The notes under the pieces: generated by a model
Databases searched by the model: none
What the model saw: only the letters and a program-made list of their open reading frames with translations
What the model was told of the DNA's origin: nothing
Made by a program: the position numbers and the translations under genes
Assembly (NCBI GenBank): GCA_019245115.1
Contig: JAFARZ010000408.1
Location: 1-41,667 of the forward strand
DNA: 41,667 bases
Direction: 5' to 3'
DNA from: Streptosporangiaceae bacterium
GTDB taxonomy: Bacteria; Actinomycetota; Actinomycetes; Streptosporangiales; Streptosporangiaceae
Shown: one piece after another, positions 15,914 through 23,968 of the stretch
Layout: every line of letters begins with the position of its first letter
Position numbering within the stretch: position 1 is the first letter of the stretch

Positions 15914-18820
15914 ATGAGTCGCGATCGTTCCCATGACATTGCCGTCACCGGCCTGTCAGCCCGATTCCCCGGCCCTGCGGACATTGACCAGTGGTGGTCC
16001 GCGGTGACAGCTGGCCGGGTACTTACCAGGCGTTATGACCGGCATGAGCTGATGGACGCGGGCGTGCCGGGAAAGCTGCTCGATGACCCCGATTATGTTC
16101 CCGTCCACGGCCACCTCGCCGACGCCGCGCGATTCGAGAACTCGCTCTTCCGCATCAGTCCGCGCGAGGCGGAGATGATCGATCCACAGCAGCGGCTGAT
16201 GCTCGAGACCGTGTGGACGGCGCTGGAGGATGCCGGCGTCGCACCACTGCGCGAGACCGTCACGACCGCCGTGTACGCTTCGGCGGCGCCGAGCGGCTAC
16301 CTGCGGAAAATGCTGGCTCGCGGCGAACTCGACCCGGCGACGCTCGACGACGCACTGCACGGTACCGAGCCCGACTTCATGGCGAGTCGTATCGCGTACA
16401 AGCTCGGGCTGACCGGCCCCGCACTCGGCGTGCAATGCGCCTGTTCTTCCTCTCTGGTAGCCGTCCACATGGCGGTTCGCGCGCTGCTGGACGGCGACTG
16501 CGACCAAGCGGTGGTGGCCGCGGCGAGCATCGCGTTCCCGCAGGCCGGTTATCTCCACATACCCGGCGGCGTGCTGTCCGCCTCGGGCGCCTGCCGGCCG
16601 TTCGCCGCCGCCGCCGACGGAACGGTCGCCGGCTCGGGCGTGGCCTGCGTGGTTCTGCGGCGGTTGGCCGACGCCCTCGCCGACGGGCAGCGGCCGTATG
16701 GCGTCATCCTGGGGACGGCCACGAACAACGATGGCGCGGCCAAAGCCGGCTATTACGCGCCGTCGGTCGCCGGTCAGGAGGCAGTCATCACCGCCGCGTT
16801 GCGGGCCGCGCGGGCCGATGCCTCGTCCATCGGCTACCTCGAGGCACACGGTACCGGGACGCAGATCGGCGACACGATCGAATGGGCGGCCGCCTGCGCG
16901 GCTCTGCGCACCGCGGGGGCCGCTCCCGGCCAGGTCGCGGTGGGCGCGGTCAAGGCGAACGTCGGTCATCTCGACGCGGCGGCCGGCGTCGCGAACCTCA
17001 TCGCGGCGCTGCTGGTCGTCAGGGACGGGATCGTTCCGCCGATCGCGGGGTTCACCGAGCCGAATCCGATGCTGGACACGGACGGGGCGGCGCTGGTCAT
17101 CCCGACGGAGGCCGGGCCCTGGACGGGGCCGCTACCGCGGCGGGTCGGCGTCAGTTCGTTCGGTATCGGCGGAACCAACGTCCACCTGGTGATCGAGCAG
17201 GCACCGGACCGGCCGACGAGCAGCCGGCCGGTCCCAGCCCGGCCGAGGCTGGTGGTCCTGTCGGCTGCTGACGCTGCGGCGTTGTCCCGGTCGGCCGCGC
17301 GGCTCTCCGCCCACCTGGCGGCGCGCGACCCTGATCTAGCCGACGTGTCACGGACCCTCGTCGCTGGCCGGGCGCCGCTGCCTCAGCGCCTGGCCGTCGT
17401 CGCGCGCACGAGTGCCGAGGCGGCGGAGCGGCTCGGCACCGGTCGCGGCGTAACGCGAGCGCTCGCCGGTTCGGCTCCCGCGCCAGCGGTCTTCCTGTTT
17501 CCAGGGCAGGGCTCGCAGTATCCCGGCATGAGCCGACCATTCGCCGAGGCGCTCCCCGGCTTCTCGGCCACCCTCGATCGCTGCGTTTCTCTGTTCGACC
17601 CGGCCCTGGCCGCACGGTTGCGCCGTGCGCTGTGGGATGAGACCTACCCGGCGGCGGAAGTGGCGGCGACGGAACTCGCGCAGCCCGCGCTGTTCGCGGT
17701 CGGGTACGCCGCCGCCACGGCGCTATGCGCGCTGGGCCTGAGACCCGCGGCCGTCGCGGGACACAGCATCGGCGAGATCACTTCCGCCTGCGTCGCCCAC
17801 GTCCTCGATCTGGCCGACGCCGTCCGGCTGGTCAGCGCGCGCGGCCGCGCGATGCAGGGCTGCCCCGAGGGCTCGATGCTTGCGCTCGGTTGTTCGCAGG
17901 CCGCCGCGCTGCGGCTGGTGGCCGAGTCTGGCCTGCAGTTGGAGCTGGCGGCGATCAACGCCCGTGAGAGCTGCGTGGTCGCGGGGCCCGTCCAAGCAGT
18001 CGAGAAGTTCCGGGCATTGCTGGGTGACAGCGTGCGTACCAAGTGCCTGCGCGCCCAGCGCGCGTTCCACTCCGCCGCGATCGAGCCGGCGCTGCCGCCG
18101 CTTGCCGAGGCGATCGCGGATATCACCGTCCGGAGCCCGGCGATCCCTTTCGCGGCCAACGCGACCGGACGGCTCCTTCCCGCCGGAACGCCGCTGTCGC
18201 CCGGGTCGTTCGTTGCGCAGGCCCGCCAGCCGGTACGTTTCGCGGAGATCATGGACGCCATCGCGGACCGCTTCGCCGGCGCCGTCCTCGTCGAGGTGGG
18301 CCCCGGCGAGACGCTCTCGACCATGATCGATGGGGCGGCCCTGACGGCGGTCGCGCTGTCGCCCGGCCGCGACGGCCCGGTCGACGGCGGGGTGCACGCG
18401 GCCCTCGGGGAACTGTGGGCTCTGGGTCAGCCCATCTCGCTGGACGCGCTGTCCCCCGATGGTGAAACCGCGCGCCTGCCCGGGTACCCGTTCCACGGAC
18501 CGGAATGGATCGCGCCGGAAGCCGGCGTCGCGCCGGCCAGTACGGTGCCGGTCGTCCCCCCGGAGAGGCCGCCGAGCCCGTTGCCCGCCGGGCTTACCGA
18601 TCCGTCGGCGCTGATGACCCGCTTCTGGGAGGAATTGCTCGGTCATTCCGGGCTCGACGAGGAGTCGGACTTCTTCGAACTGGGCGGTGACTCGCTGCTG
18701 GCGACCCACCTGGTGCGCCGCATCAAGCAGGAGCTTGGCGTTCGCGTGCCGATCCGCGAAATGCTCTCCGGTCGTACGCTGAGGCGGCAGACAGCCATCC
18801 TGACCGCTCAGCTCGGCTGA
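15914..18820 (+). CDS. Type I polyketide synthase, KS-AT-ACP
   Basis: A 968-residue single-module PKS. The KS has the active-site cysteine ~177 in CACSSSLVAVH and histidines ~312 (EAHGTGTQIGD) and ~352 (NVGHLDAAAG). The AT has PGQGSQYPGM, a catalytic serine ~618 in GHSIGE, and the specificity tetrad AFH with preceding Arg (QRAFHS, His ~719), which indicates malonyl-CoA. A carrier domain at the end has LGGDSL (serine ~927). No KR, DH, ER or TE is present, so the module gives an unreduced beta-keto unit unless SDRs act in trans. It most likely extends an amino-acyl or peptidyl thioester from the NRPS-1 line. The N terminus is short and lacks a typical docking helix. Confidence 0.95.
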   Translation: MSRDRSHDIAVTGLSARFPGPADIDQWWSAVTAGRVLTRRYDRHELMDAGVPGKLLDDPDYVPVHGHLADAARFENSLFRISPREAEMIDPQQRLMLETVWTALEDAGVAPLRETVTTAVYASAAPSGYLRKMLARGELDPATLDDALHGTEPDFMASRIAYKLGLTGPALGVQCACSSSLVAVHMAVRALLDGDCDQAVVAAASIAFPQAGYLHIPGGVLSASGACRPFAAAADGTVAGSGVACVVLRRLADALADGQRPYGVILGTATNNDGAAKAGYYAPSVAGQEAVITAALRAARADASSIGYLEAHGTGTQIGDTIEWAAACAALRTAGAAPGQVAVGAVKANVGHLDAAAGVANLIAALLVVRDGIVPPIAGFTEPNPMLDTDGAALVIPTEAGPWTGPLPRRVGVSSFGIGGTNVHLVIEQAPDRPTSSRPVPARPRLVVLSAADAAALSRSAARLSAHLAARDPDLADVSRTLVAGRAPLPQRLAVVARTSAEAAERLGTGRGVTRALAGSAPAPAVFLFPGQGSQYPGMSRPFAEALPGFSATLDRCVSLFDPALAARLRRALWDETYPAAEVAATELAQPALFAVGYAAATALCALGLRPAAVAGHSIGEITSACVAHVLDLADAVRLVSARGRAMQGCPEGSMLALGCSQAAALRLVAESGLQLELAAINARESCVVAGPVQAVEKFRALLGDSVRTKCLRAQRAFHSAAIEPALPPLAEAIADITVRSPAIPFAANATGRLLPAGTPLSPGSFVAQARQPVRFAEIMDAIADRFAGAVLVEVGPGETLSTMIDGAALTAVALSPGRDGPVDGGVHAALGELWALGQPISLDALSPDGETARLPGYPFHGPEWIAPEAGVAPASTVPVVPPERPPSPLPAGLTDPSALMTRFWEELLGHSGLDEESDFFELGGDSLLATHLVRRIKQELGVRVPIREMLSGRTLRRQTAILTAQLG

Positions 18821-18835
18821 TAAACCCATTTATCA
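18818..18835. terminator. Symmetrical inverted repeat at convergent PKS / PhyH stops
   Basis: TGATAAA (18818-18824), loop CCCA, TTTATCA (18829-18835). The left arm starts with the PKS stop codon and the right arm is the stop of the minus-strand PhyH-like gene. It is AT-rich with 7-bp arms, so it would be a weak bidirectional terminator at best. Confidence 0.45.
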
Positions 18836-19585
18836 CGAACGGCGGTGGTTACTCCGCTGAGCCAGTGCGTCGTGCGACGGCAGGCTCAGCAGTCCGGCGG
18901 CATCGGGCCGGAATTGCCGCTGGATGGGCAGGGGCAGCTGGGACCAGTCAAAGCGGGGCTGCTGGCCGGCCCGCACGAACTGGGTCAGGATGCACCGGCG
19001 CGGTCCGGTACCGCGGTTGGTGGTACCGCCGTGGATCAGCGATGCGCTGAAGACCAGGACGGACCCGCGGGAGGCCTGGATGACCCGTTCACCGGGGTGG
19101 CGGGCCAGGGGATCATCCAGCCGGGCCAGGACGGCATGGTTGTCGACGTGACTGCCGGGAAGGACTCGGGTCCCGTTGAGCGCGGTGAATTCGTCGAGGC
19201 ACCAGATCGCGTCGCATGCCCTTGGCGGGCTGCCGTGGGCGAGTTTCTGGCAGTGCAGCGCCTGGTTGCCCGAGCCGGGTTCGGTCCGCCGGTAGTTGAT
19301 CAGGGAAAAGCGCATTCCAGGACCCAGAATCGCGCCGGCCGCCGCGACGACCACCTCCTCGGTGACACACCGCTGGAACATGGAGTAATACTCCAGCAGG
19401 TTCTCTACGTACCGGACTCCCGGCTCATCGTCATAAGTATGCGGCTTGTCATGCTCGCGTTCCCATATCCGGTCCAGCACCACGCTCCAGTAATCGCATT
19501 CACCAGCCGGCAAGACATCGGGTAGCATCGCATATCCGTCGGTGTCGAGTTGCCGTAGCTGATCGGCCAGTACCGTTGTAGTCAT
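18833..19585 (-). CDS. PhyH-like (phytanoyl-CoA dioxygenase family) protein with altered iron site
   Basis: A 250-residue cupin-fold protein of the phytanoyl-CoA dioxygenase family. The family pattern is visible in LDTDGYAMLPDVLP, INYRRTEPGSGNQALHCQKL, NGTRVLPGSH, GSVLVFSASLIHGGTTNRG and GPRRCILTQFVRAG. The iron-binding facial triad is normally HxD plus a distal His. Here the first part reads His111-Cys-Gln113, so the carboxylate ligand is replaced by glutamine; the distal His and the Arg are kept. Loss of the Asp occurs in SyrB2-type halogenases (HxA/HxG), but Gln is not the halogenase residue. The protein may bind iron differently, use another chemistry or be inactive. It ends the minus-strand operon from 22800. 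AAGGCGGA precedes the ATG. Confidence 0.83.
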   Translation of the reverse strand: MTTTVLADQLRQLDTDGYAMLPDVLPAGECDYWSVVLDRIWEREHDKPHTYDDEPGVRYVENLLEYYSMFQRCVTEEVVVAAAGAILGPGMRFSLINYRRTEPGSGNQALHCQKLAHGSPPRACDAIWCLDEFTALNGTRVLPGSHVDNHAVLARLDDPLARHPGERVIQASRGSVLVFSASLIHGGTTNRGTGPRRCILTQFVRAGQQPRFDWSQLPLPIQRQFRPDAAGLLSLPSHDALAQRSNHRRS

Positions 19586-19662
19586 CGGGTCCGCCTTTTC
19601 GATATGAGAGCGAGAGGGGAACCAGTTGCCTTATCTCGATAATCTCGCGGCTGGAACCCGCT

Positions 19663-20712
19663 TTACCAGAGAAGCGGCTCGGGAGGTGCGAATCCGGACC
19701 GGATCTGGACGTCACCGCCCTTATCTATCGCATTGAGGATCTCAACGATGTGCGCCGCGTGTTCACCGGTCACCCGATGGGGGCGTTCGTCAATGATCGC
19801 GTCGGCGAGCTCGACGAGGCCGCGGGACCACTCTGTGCCGGGATACGGATCGCGGATATAGGGAACCGGCTCGAATTCTCCACCATAGGGGGCGAACTGG
19901 ACCGCGGCGTTGAAGTGCTGCGGATTTCCCAGCCACAGGGAGCCCAGGTCGCCGTGGAATTCAATGCCCTTCTGCTTGGTGGCGTGGCCGACATAGAAGT
20001 CGGTCGTCAGCCGCGCGACGACACCGTTGCCGAATTCGATAAGGGCCACGACGAAGTCGGGATTCGTCACCTGGAACCGGTCGCCTTCCGCGGTCACCCG
20101 TTCCCCGGCCAGGATCCGGCCGAGTCCGGTCGCCGACCGCGCGGGGCCGAAGAACGTGGTGAGCACGGTGAGCGAGTAGACACCGATGTCGTACAGCGGG
20201 CCGACCTCGTAGTAATGCCGGGGCTCGTTATGCCATGTCTCGGGCCGGCCCCAGTTCATGTCCGCGTATGCCATCCTGATCGTGCCGAGACGGCCGTCGT
20301 GGATCACCTGCCACGCGGTCTGCTGAGCTTCGCCGAGAAACGTCATCGGCGCGCAGCTCAGTCGTACCCGATTGTGCTCGGCAAGCGCGAGCAGCTCGCG
20401 CGCCTGCGCGTAGGAAAGGGCGAGCGGCTTTTCACTGTAGACGTGCTTGCCTGCCGCGAGACCTCGCTCCGTCACCTCGGCGTGCTCGGTCTGGATGGTC
20501 AGGTTGACGATGATGTCGACGTCGTCGTCGGCCAGCATGGCATCGAGCGTCGGATAAGCCTTACCGCCGAAGCTCTCCGCTAGGTCCTCCGCGCGGTGCC
20601 GCTGGATATCGGCGGCACCGACGAGCCTGATCTGCCGGCACGGCGCGAGCGTCCGCACGTACTCGCGCGAGATGACGCCGCATCCGACGATGCCGGCGCG
20701 CAGCGGTCGCAT
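19663..20712 (-). CDS. Gfo/Idh/MocA-family oxidoreductase
   Basis: A 349-residue NAD(P)-dependent dehydrogenase. The N-terminal Rossmann part is RAGIVGCGVISREYV, followed by VGAADIQRHRAEDLAESFG and DIIVNLTIQTEHAEV. EKPLA carries the family lysine (HVYSEKPLALS). The C-terminal domain has GPLYDIGVYSLTVLTTFFGP with the usual GGxLxDxGxH-like helix. Enzymes of this family oxidise sugars, sugar acids or inositols. Together with the neighbouring sugar-isomerase-like gene it suggests processing of a sugar or cyclitol precursor. The ATG follows GAGGAG by eight bases. It is the fourth gene in the minus-strand operon, 17 bp after the NIPSNAP gene. Confidence 0.9.
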   Translation of the reverse strand: MRPLRAGIVGCGVISREYVRTLAPCRQIRLVGAADIQRHRAEDLAESFGGKAYPTLDAMLADDDVDIIVNLTIQTEHAEVTERGLAAGKHVYSEKPLALSYAQARELLALAEHNRVRLSCAPMTFLGEAQQTAWQVIHDGRLGTIRMAYADMNWGRPETWHNEPRHYYEVGPLYDIGVYSLTVLTTFFGPARSATGLGRILAGERVTAEGDRFQVTNPDFVVALIEFGNGVVARLTTDFYVGHATKQKGIEFHGDLGSLWLGNPQHFNAAVQFAPYGGEFEPVPYIRDPYPGTEWSRGLVELADAIIDERPHRVTGEHAAHIVEILNAIDKGGDVQIRSGFAPPEPLLW

Positions 20713-20729
20713 GGCTTCGGCTCCTCGCG

Positions 20730-21056
20730 TCAGCGAAGCGGCGAGAAATCCGTCGGGCTGAGGATACGGCTTTCCCGGTACCGGACAAGCCGCCCGTTCG
20801 CCTCGGTCTCAGCCCGTACCCGGTGCCATTCGGGGTCCGCGCCGTAGGAGTCCCACGCCCGCTCCCGCTGGCCGAGGTCCTCGAATCCGACCATGTAGAC
20901 GAGCTGGTCGTCACGACCGCCGATCATATTGGTCCAGTAGCCGACGTTCGTGATGCCGTGCTTTTCGAGAAGCTCGCATACGGGATCCCGGAATCGAGCC
21001 TGGAGCGGCGTCATTTTGCCGGGATGTACAGTATAGGTCCGCAATTCGTAGATCAT
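20730..21056 (-). CDS. NIPSNAP-family protein
   Basis: A 108-residue protein beginning MIYELRTYTVHPGKM, the hallmark of NIPSNAP domain proteins, with VGYWTNMIGGRDDQLVYMVGFED and a basic C-terminal region. The fold is a ferredoxin-like dimeric alpha/beta barrel. The function is not established; bacterial members often sit beside oxygenases or in catabolic and biosynthetic operons. Its ATG overlaps the stop codon of the upstream LLM oxidoreductase gene (ATGA), so translation is coupled. Confidence 0.85.
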   Translation of the reverse strand: MIYELRTYTVHPGKMTPLQARFRDPVCELLEKHGITNVGYWTNMIGGRDDQLVYMVGFEDLGQRERAWDSYGADPEWHRVRAETEANGRLVRYRESRILSPTDFSPLR

Positions 21057-21970
21057 TTCAGCTTCCTCGGTTCATTCTGGGCCGGCTCTCCCAGCGCGAC
21101 GAGCGCGGAGCCGGCCGCGCGGATGGTCTGCTGTGTGGTGGAGGGCATGACGATGACCGCCTCATCCGCTCCGGCTTGCGCCAGCGCGCGCAGATGACCG
21201 GGCAACCCGGCCAGGGTCTGCGGACGGATACCGTTCGCGGGAGGCTGCTGCTCCGGGCCGGGGTCGACCCGTACGCTCGCGCTGCGCGCGATCTCGCCGG
21301 GATCGCGTCCGGCGCGCTCGGCGGCCCGTGAGATGCGGGCATGCAGCCTGGCGTAACCTTCGGCCGTATTGTCGTAGCAGTCGAACAAGCTGTTCCACCA
21401 TTCGGCGTACGGCAGGCCGATCGCGAGCATCCGGTCGCCCGAGCCGCCGACCATCAGTGGGATGCGATGCTCCGGCGGCGGAACCAGGATGAGGCCATCG
21501 ACTGACCAGAAGCGTCCACTGACCGTGACCCGCTCACCGCAAAGCGCCCGCCGGATGATCTCGAGCGACTCCGCGAACCGCGACACCGAGCTGGCGTAGC
21601 GCAGGCCGAATGGCGTGAAGTCGGCTTCATTCCAGCCGGCCCCCAGCCCGAGTATGAACCGCCCGCCGCTGATGTGGTCCACGGTCGCCGCCATCTTCGC
21701 GATCACTCCCGGCGGATGGAACGCGGTACACGCGACGAGCGGCCCCAGCCGGATCCGTGAGGTCACGGCCGCGAGGGCGGCAAGCAACGTCCAGGCCTCC
21801 AGCGGCCCACGTTCCCGGCCACCTCCCGTGCCGCGATAAAGCAGGTGATCGCCCACCCGGATGGAATCGAAGCCGGCCTCCTCGGCCGCCCGCGCCAAGG
21901 CTACGTACTCCTCCCACCGTACGCGGCGCTCGGATCCAGGAAGCTGGAGACCAATCTGAAGCGGCCTCAC
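21053..21970 (-). CDS. LLM-class F420/flavin-dependent oxidoreductase
   Basis: A 305-residue luciferase-like (LLM) TIM-barrel protein. It starts VRPLQIGLQLPGSERRV and has EEAGFDSIRVGDHLLYRG, SRIRLGPLVACTAFHPPGVI, GGRFILGLGAGWNEADF and IPLMVGGSGDRMLAIG, all standard for the F420-dependent branch found in actinobacteria. It may carry out an F420-dependent oxidation or reduction, or an FMNH2-dependent monooxygenation. The GTG at 21968-21970 overlaps the stop of the isomerase gene (GTGA). An upstream in-frame start at 22066 would lie inside that gene and lacks conserved sequence. Confidence 0.88.
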   Translation of the reverse strand: MRPLQIGLQLPGSERRVRWEEYVALARAAEEAGFDSIRVGDHLLYRGTGGGRERGPLEAWTLLAALAAVTSRIRLGPLVACTAFHPPGVIAKMAATVDHISGGRFILGLGAGWNEADFTPFGLRYASSVSRFAESLEIIRRALCGERVTVSGRFWSVDGLILVPPPEHRIPLMVGGSGDRMLAIGLPYAEWWNSLFDCYDNTAEGYARLHARISRAAERAGRDPGEIARSASVRVDPGPEQQPPANGIRPQTLAGLPGHLRALAQAGADEAVIVMPSTTQQTIRAAGSALVALGEPAQNEPRKLK

Positions 21971-22800
21971 GGCATCGTCCCGCCGTTGCCCGCCACCGAC
22001 CAGATCGCCCTGAGATGGTTCACGACCCGCGGGAGGACGATGTGCGGATCCGCGCTCAGCCTGCACTCCAGAGCGCAGTATCCAGTGAATCCCGCCTCCT
22101 TCAGCGCGTGGAAAATGGGAGTGAACTCCAGATGGCCGGCTCCCGGCTCCAGGCGGTTGGTATCGGCGAGCTGCACGTGCTTTATCTCCGCCCCGGCGCG
22201 CCTTATAGCAGCCGCGGGATCCGCTTCTTCGATGTTCATGTGAAAGATGTCAGCAAGGATCTTCACCGACCGCGAGCCGGCCGCCTTTATCAGTTCGAGC
22301 GCCTGGTCCAGCCGGTTGATGTGGTGATCCTCATAGCGGTTGAGCGGTTCGAGCAGGAGAATCACGCCGCAGGACTCGGCGTGCTGCCCGAGTTCCGCCA
22401 GTGCCTCGATGAGCGTTTCGCGGCCAGCCGCCTCGTCCCGTGGCTTCAGCGACGGAAGAGCATTGGAATACACGCCGAAGCAGGCTGGGGTCATGGCACC
22501 GAGGCCGCCCAATTCGGCGATCGCCGACAGCAGTTGCTTCATGTTCGTAACGGCAGCGCGCCGGGCCTCGGGATCCAGCTCCCCGATGAATGGCCGGCCT
22601 CCTCCGCTCACCGTCGGAAAGACGGCACCGTCGCGGCGGACTTCGTGAAGTTCCGCCAGCCGGCCGGCAATCGCAGTCGCCGGTCCGGAGAGTTCTATAC
22701 CGTCGAAGCCCATCGAGGCCGCTTGCTCCCATTTCTGCGACATGGTCGTGCCGGGGAGCCGGTATTGCGGACAAATAAGGCGCAGCGCCTGGTCAGGCAT
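21967..22800 (-). CDS. Sugar-phosphate isomerase/epimerase-like TIM barrel
   Basis: A 277-residue member of the xylose-isomerase-like/AP-endonuclease-2 superfamily. Metal-binding residues are visible in VILLLEPLNRYEDHHIN (Glu), KILADIFHMNIEE (Asp, His), HVQLADTNRLEPGAGHLEF (Asp, His) and YCALECR (Glu). Related proteins include inosose dehydratase/isomerase (IolE/IolI), hydroxypyruvate isomerase and 3-dehydroshikimate dehydratase; the exact reaction is not deducible. It leads a five-gene minus-strand operon, and the pairing with a Gfo/Idh/MocA dehydrogenase echoes inositol or sugar catabolism. The ATG follows AAGGTGGATGA. Confidence 0.85.
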   Translation of the reverse strand: MPDQALRLICPQYRLPGTTMSQKWEQAASMGFDGIELSGPATAIAGRLAELHEVRRDGAVFPTVSGGGRPFIGELDPEARRAAVTNMKQLLSAIAELGGLGAMTPACFGVYSNALPSLKPRDEAAGRETLIEALAELGQHAESCGVILLLEPLNRYEDHHINRLDQALELIKAAGSRSVKILADIFHMNIEEADPAAAIRRAGAEIKHVQLADTNRLEPGAGHLEFTPIFHALKEAGFTGYCALECRLSADPHIVLPRVVNHLRAIWSVAGNGGTMP

Positions 22801-22936
22801 TCATCCACCTTGCTGCTCGTCTCGGATTCGTTCATTTAAAGATTTGCCGTATCGGACCGGCAACATCTGCGTGATCCTGGCCGGGTGACCGAGCCGGATC
22901 GCTGGGCCTGAAGGTGGCGCGGTGTTAGGAGGACGC

Positions 22937-22962
22937 CCGCTGTCCCGCCGGCGGGACAGCGG
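22937..22962. repeat. Palindrome TGTCCCGCCGGCGGGACA, copy 2 (26-bp perfect)
   Basis: The 18-bp core at 22941-22958 is identical to the one at 1912-1929. Here the symmetry extends four bases each side, giving a perfect 26-bp palindrome. It lies in the spacer between the divergent isomerase and phosphotransferase genes, 41 bp before the ATG at 23000. If the upstream GTG at 22922 is the start it falls within coding sequence. Confidence 0.8.
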
Positions 22963-22999
22963 CACGCGCCCGCGTGTTCACCCGTGCGCCCGGCACACT

Positions 23000-23965
23000 A
23001 TGTTTGGTCGTCAAATGTATGCCGAAGCCATCGCTGAAGCGGTTGAACGCATCCCCATCGGGGAAGCCGGCCGCTCGGGAACCCGCCTGGAGAAGGTACG
23101 CCTGTCCGACGGATCCGCGCTGGTGGTCAAGCGCACTAGCGCGGCATACGACCGCGTGACCCAGACCACCGGGGGGCACGGCCGGGAGCCACGGCTGTTC
23201 CTGTCCGGCGCGTTCCGGACGCTGCCGCCAGGCGTCGGCCACGCGATCGTGGAAGCCTGGGCGGAGGGCGATGAATGGGTCATCCTCATGCGGGATGTAT
23301 CGGCTGGCCTCATCCCCGGTGACCATGTCGCGACCTATGGGGAAGTCGAGCGAGTGCTGACCGGGCTGAGCGCCCTCCATCGTGCCTATGCGAGCGGACC
23401 GCGGCCGGCGCCCCTGTGCCCGCTGCCGCTCATGCTCGGCAACCTCTACCCGGGGAAGATCGCCGCCGTGCGGGCTGACCACGATTTCCCCGGCCTCGTC
23501 CTGCGCGGCTGGCAGCGATTCCACGAGGTTGTTCCCGCCGACATCAGCGCCGCGGTCCGGGCGGTGCATCACGACCATTCTGGTCTGGCCGATCGGCTCG
23601 GCCGGTTTCCGTCCACGTTCCTGCACGGCGACCCCTGGCTGGTGAACTGCTCGCTGATGCCGGATGAGATTGTCTTCTTCGACTGGGCGCTGGCCGCCTG
23701 GGGGCCGCCCGCCATCGATCTCAGCGTGTTCCTCGCCGGGCACGGGAGCCGGATCCAGCCCAGCCGCGAGGAGGTACTCGTCCGCTTCCGTGAGCTGTCC
23801 GGCGGTCTTCACGACGCGACGGCGACCCGGCTGGCACTGTCGGCCGGACTTGCCCTCATGGGCTGGAACAAGGCTCTCGACGTGACAGAGCATCCAGATC
23901 CGGCCAAGCGTGCCAGGGAACGAGCCGATCTGGACTGGTGGATCTCACATTTCGACCTGTCGTGA
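23000..23965 (+). CDS. Phosphotransferase / APH-family kinase, second copy
   Basis: A 321-residue kinase-fold protein of the aminoglycoside phosphotransferase/choline kinase superfamily. LEKVRLSDGSALVVKRTS is the N-lobe ATP-binding lysine region. The catalytic loop is LHGDPWLVN (HxDxxxxN) and the metal-binding aspartate is in IVFFDWALAAWGPPAIDLS. It probably phosphorylates a hydroxyl, either for self-resistance or in precursor handling. The start is uncertain. ATG at 23000 or 23018 begins the conserved region but lacks a clear ribosome binding site. GTG at 22922, preceded by AAGGTGG, would add a 26-residue Arg-rich leader that spans the palindrome. It converges with the LLM gene with a 3-bp gap. 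Confidence 0.78.
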   Translation: MFGRQMYAEAIAEAVERIPIGEAGRSGTRLEKVRLSDGSALVVKRTSAAYDRVTQTTGGHGREPRLFLSGAFRTLPPGVGHAIVEAWAEGDEWVILMRDVSAGLIPGDHVATYGEVERVLTGLSALHRAYASGPRPAPLCPLPLMLGNLYPGKIAAVRADHDFPGLVLRGWQRFHEVVPADISAAVRAVHHDHSGLADRLGRFPSTFLHGDPWLVNCSLMPDEIVFFDWALAAWGPPAIDLSVFLAGHGSRIQPSREEVLVRFRELSGGLHDATATRLALSAGLALMGWNKALDVTEHPDPAKRARERADLDWWISHFDLS

Positions 23966-23968
23966 GGA

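Noticed and set aside
15956..16969. Minus-strand open frame opposite the KS domain
   Set aside because: Gly/Arg-rich shadow; the KS on the plus strand explains the region.
18833..19585. Assignment of the PhyH protein as a SyrB2-type halogenase
   Set aside because: Halogenases have Ala or Gly at the Asp position, not Gln, so the sequence does not support that name.
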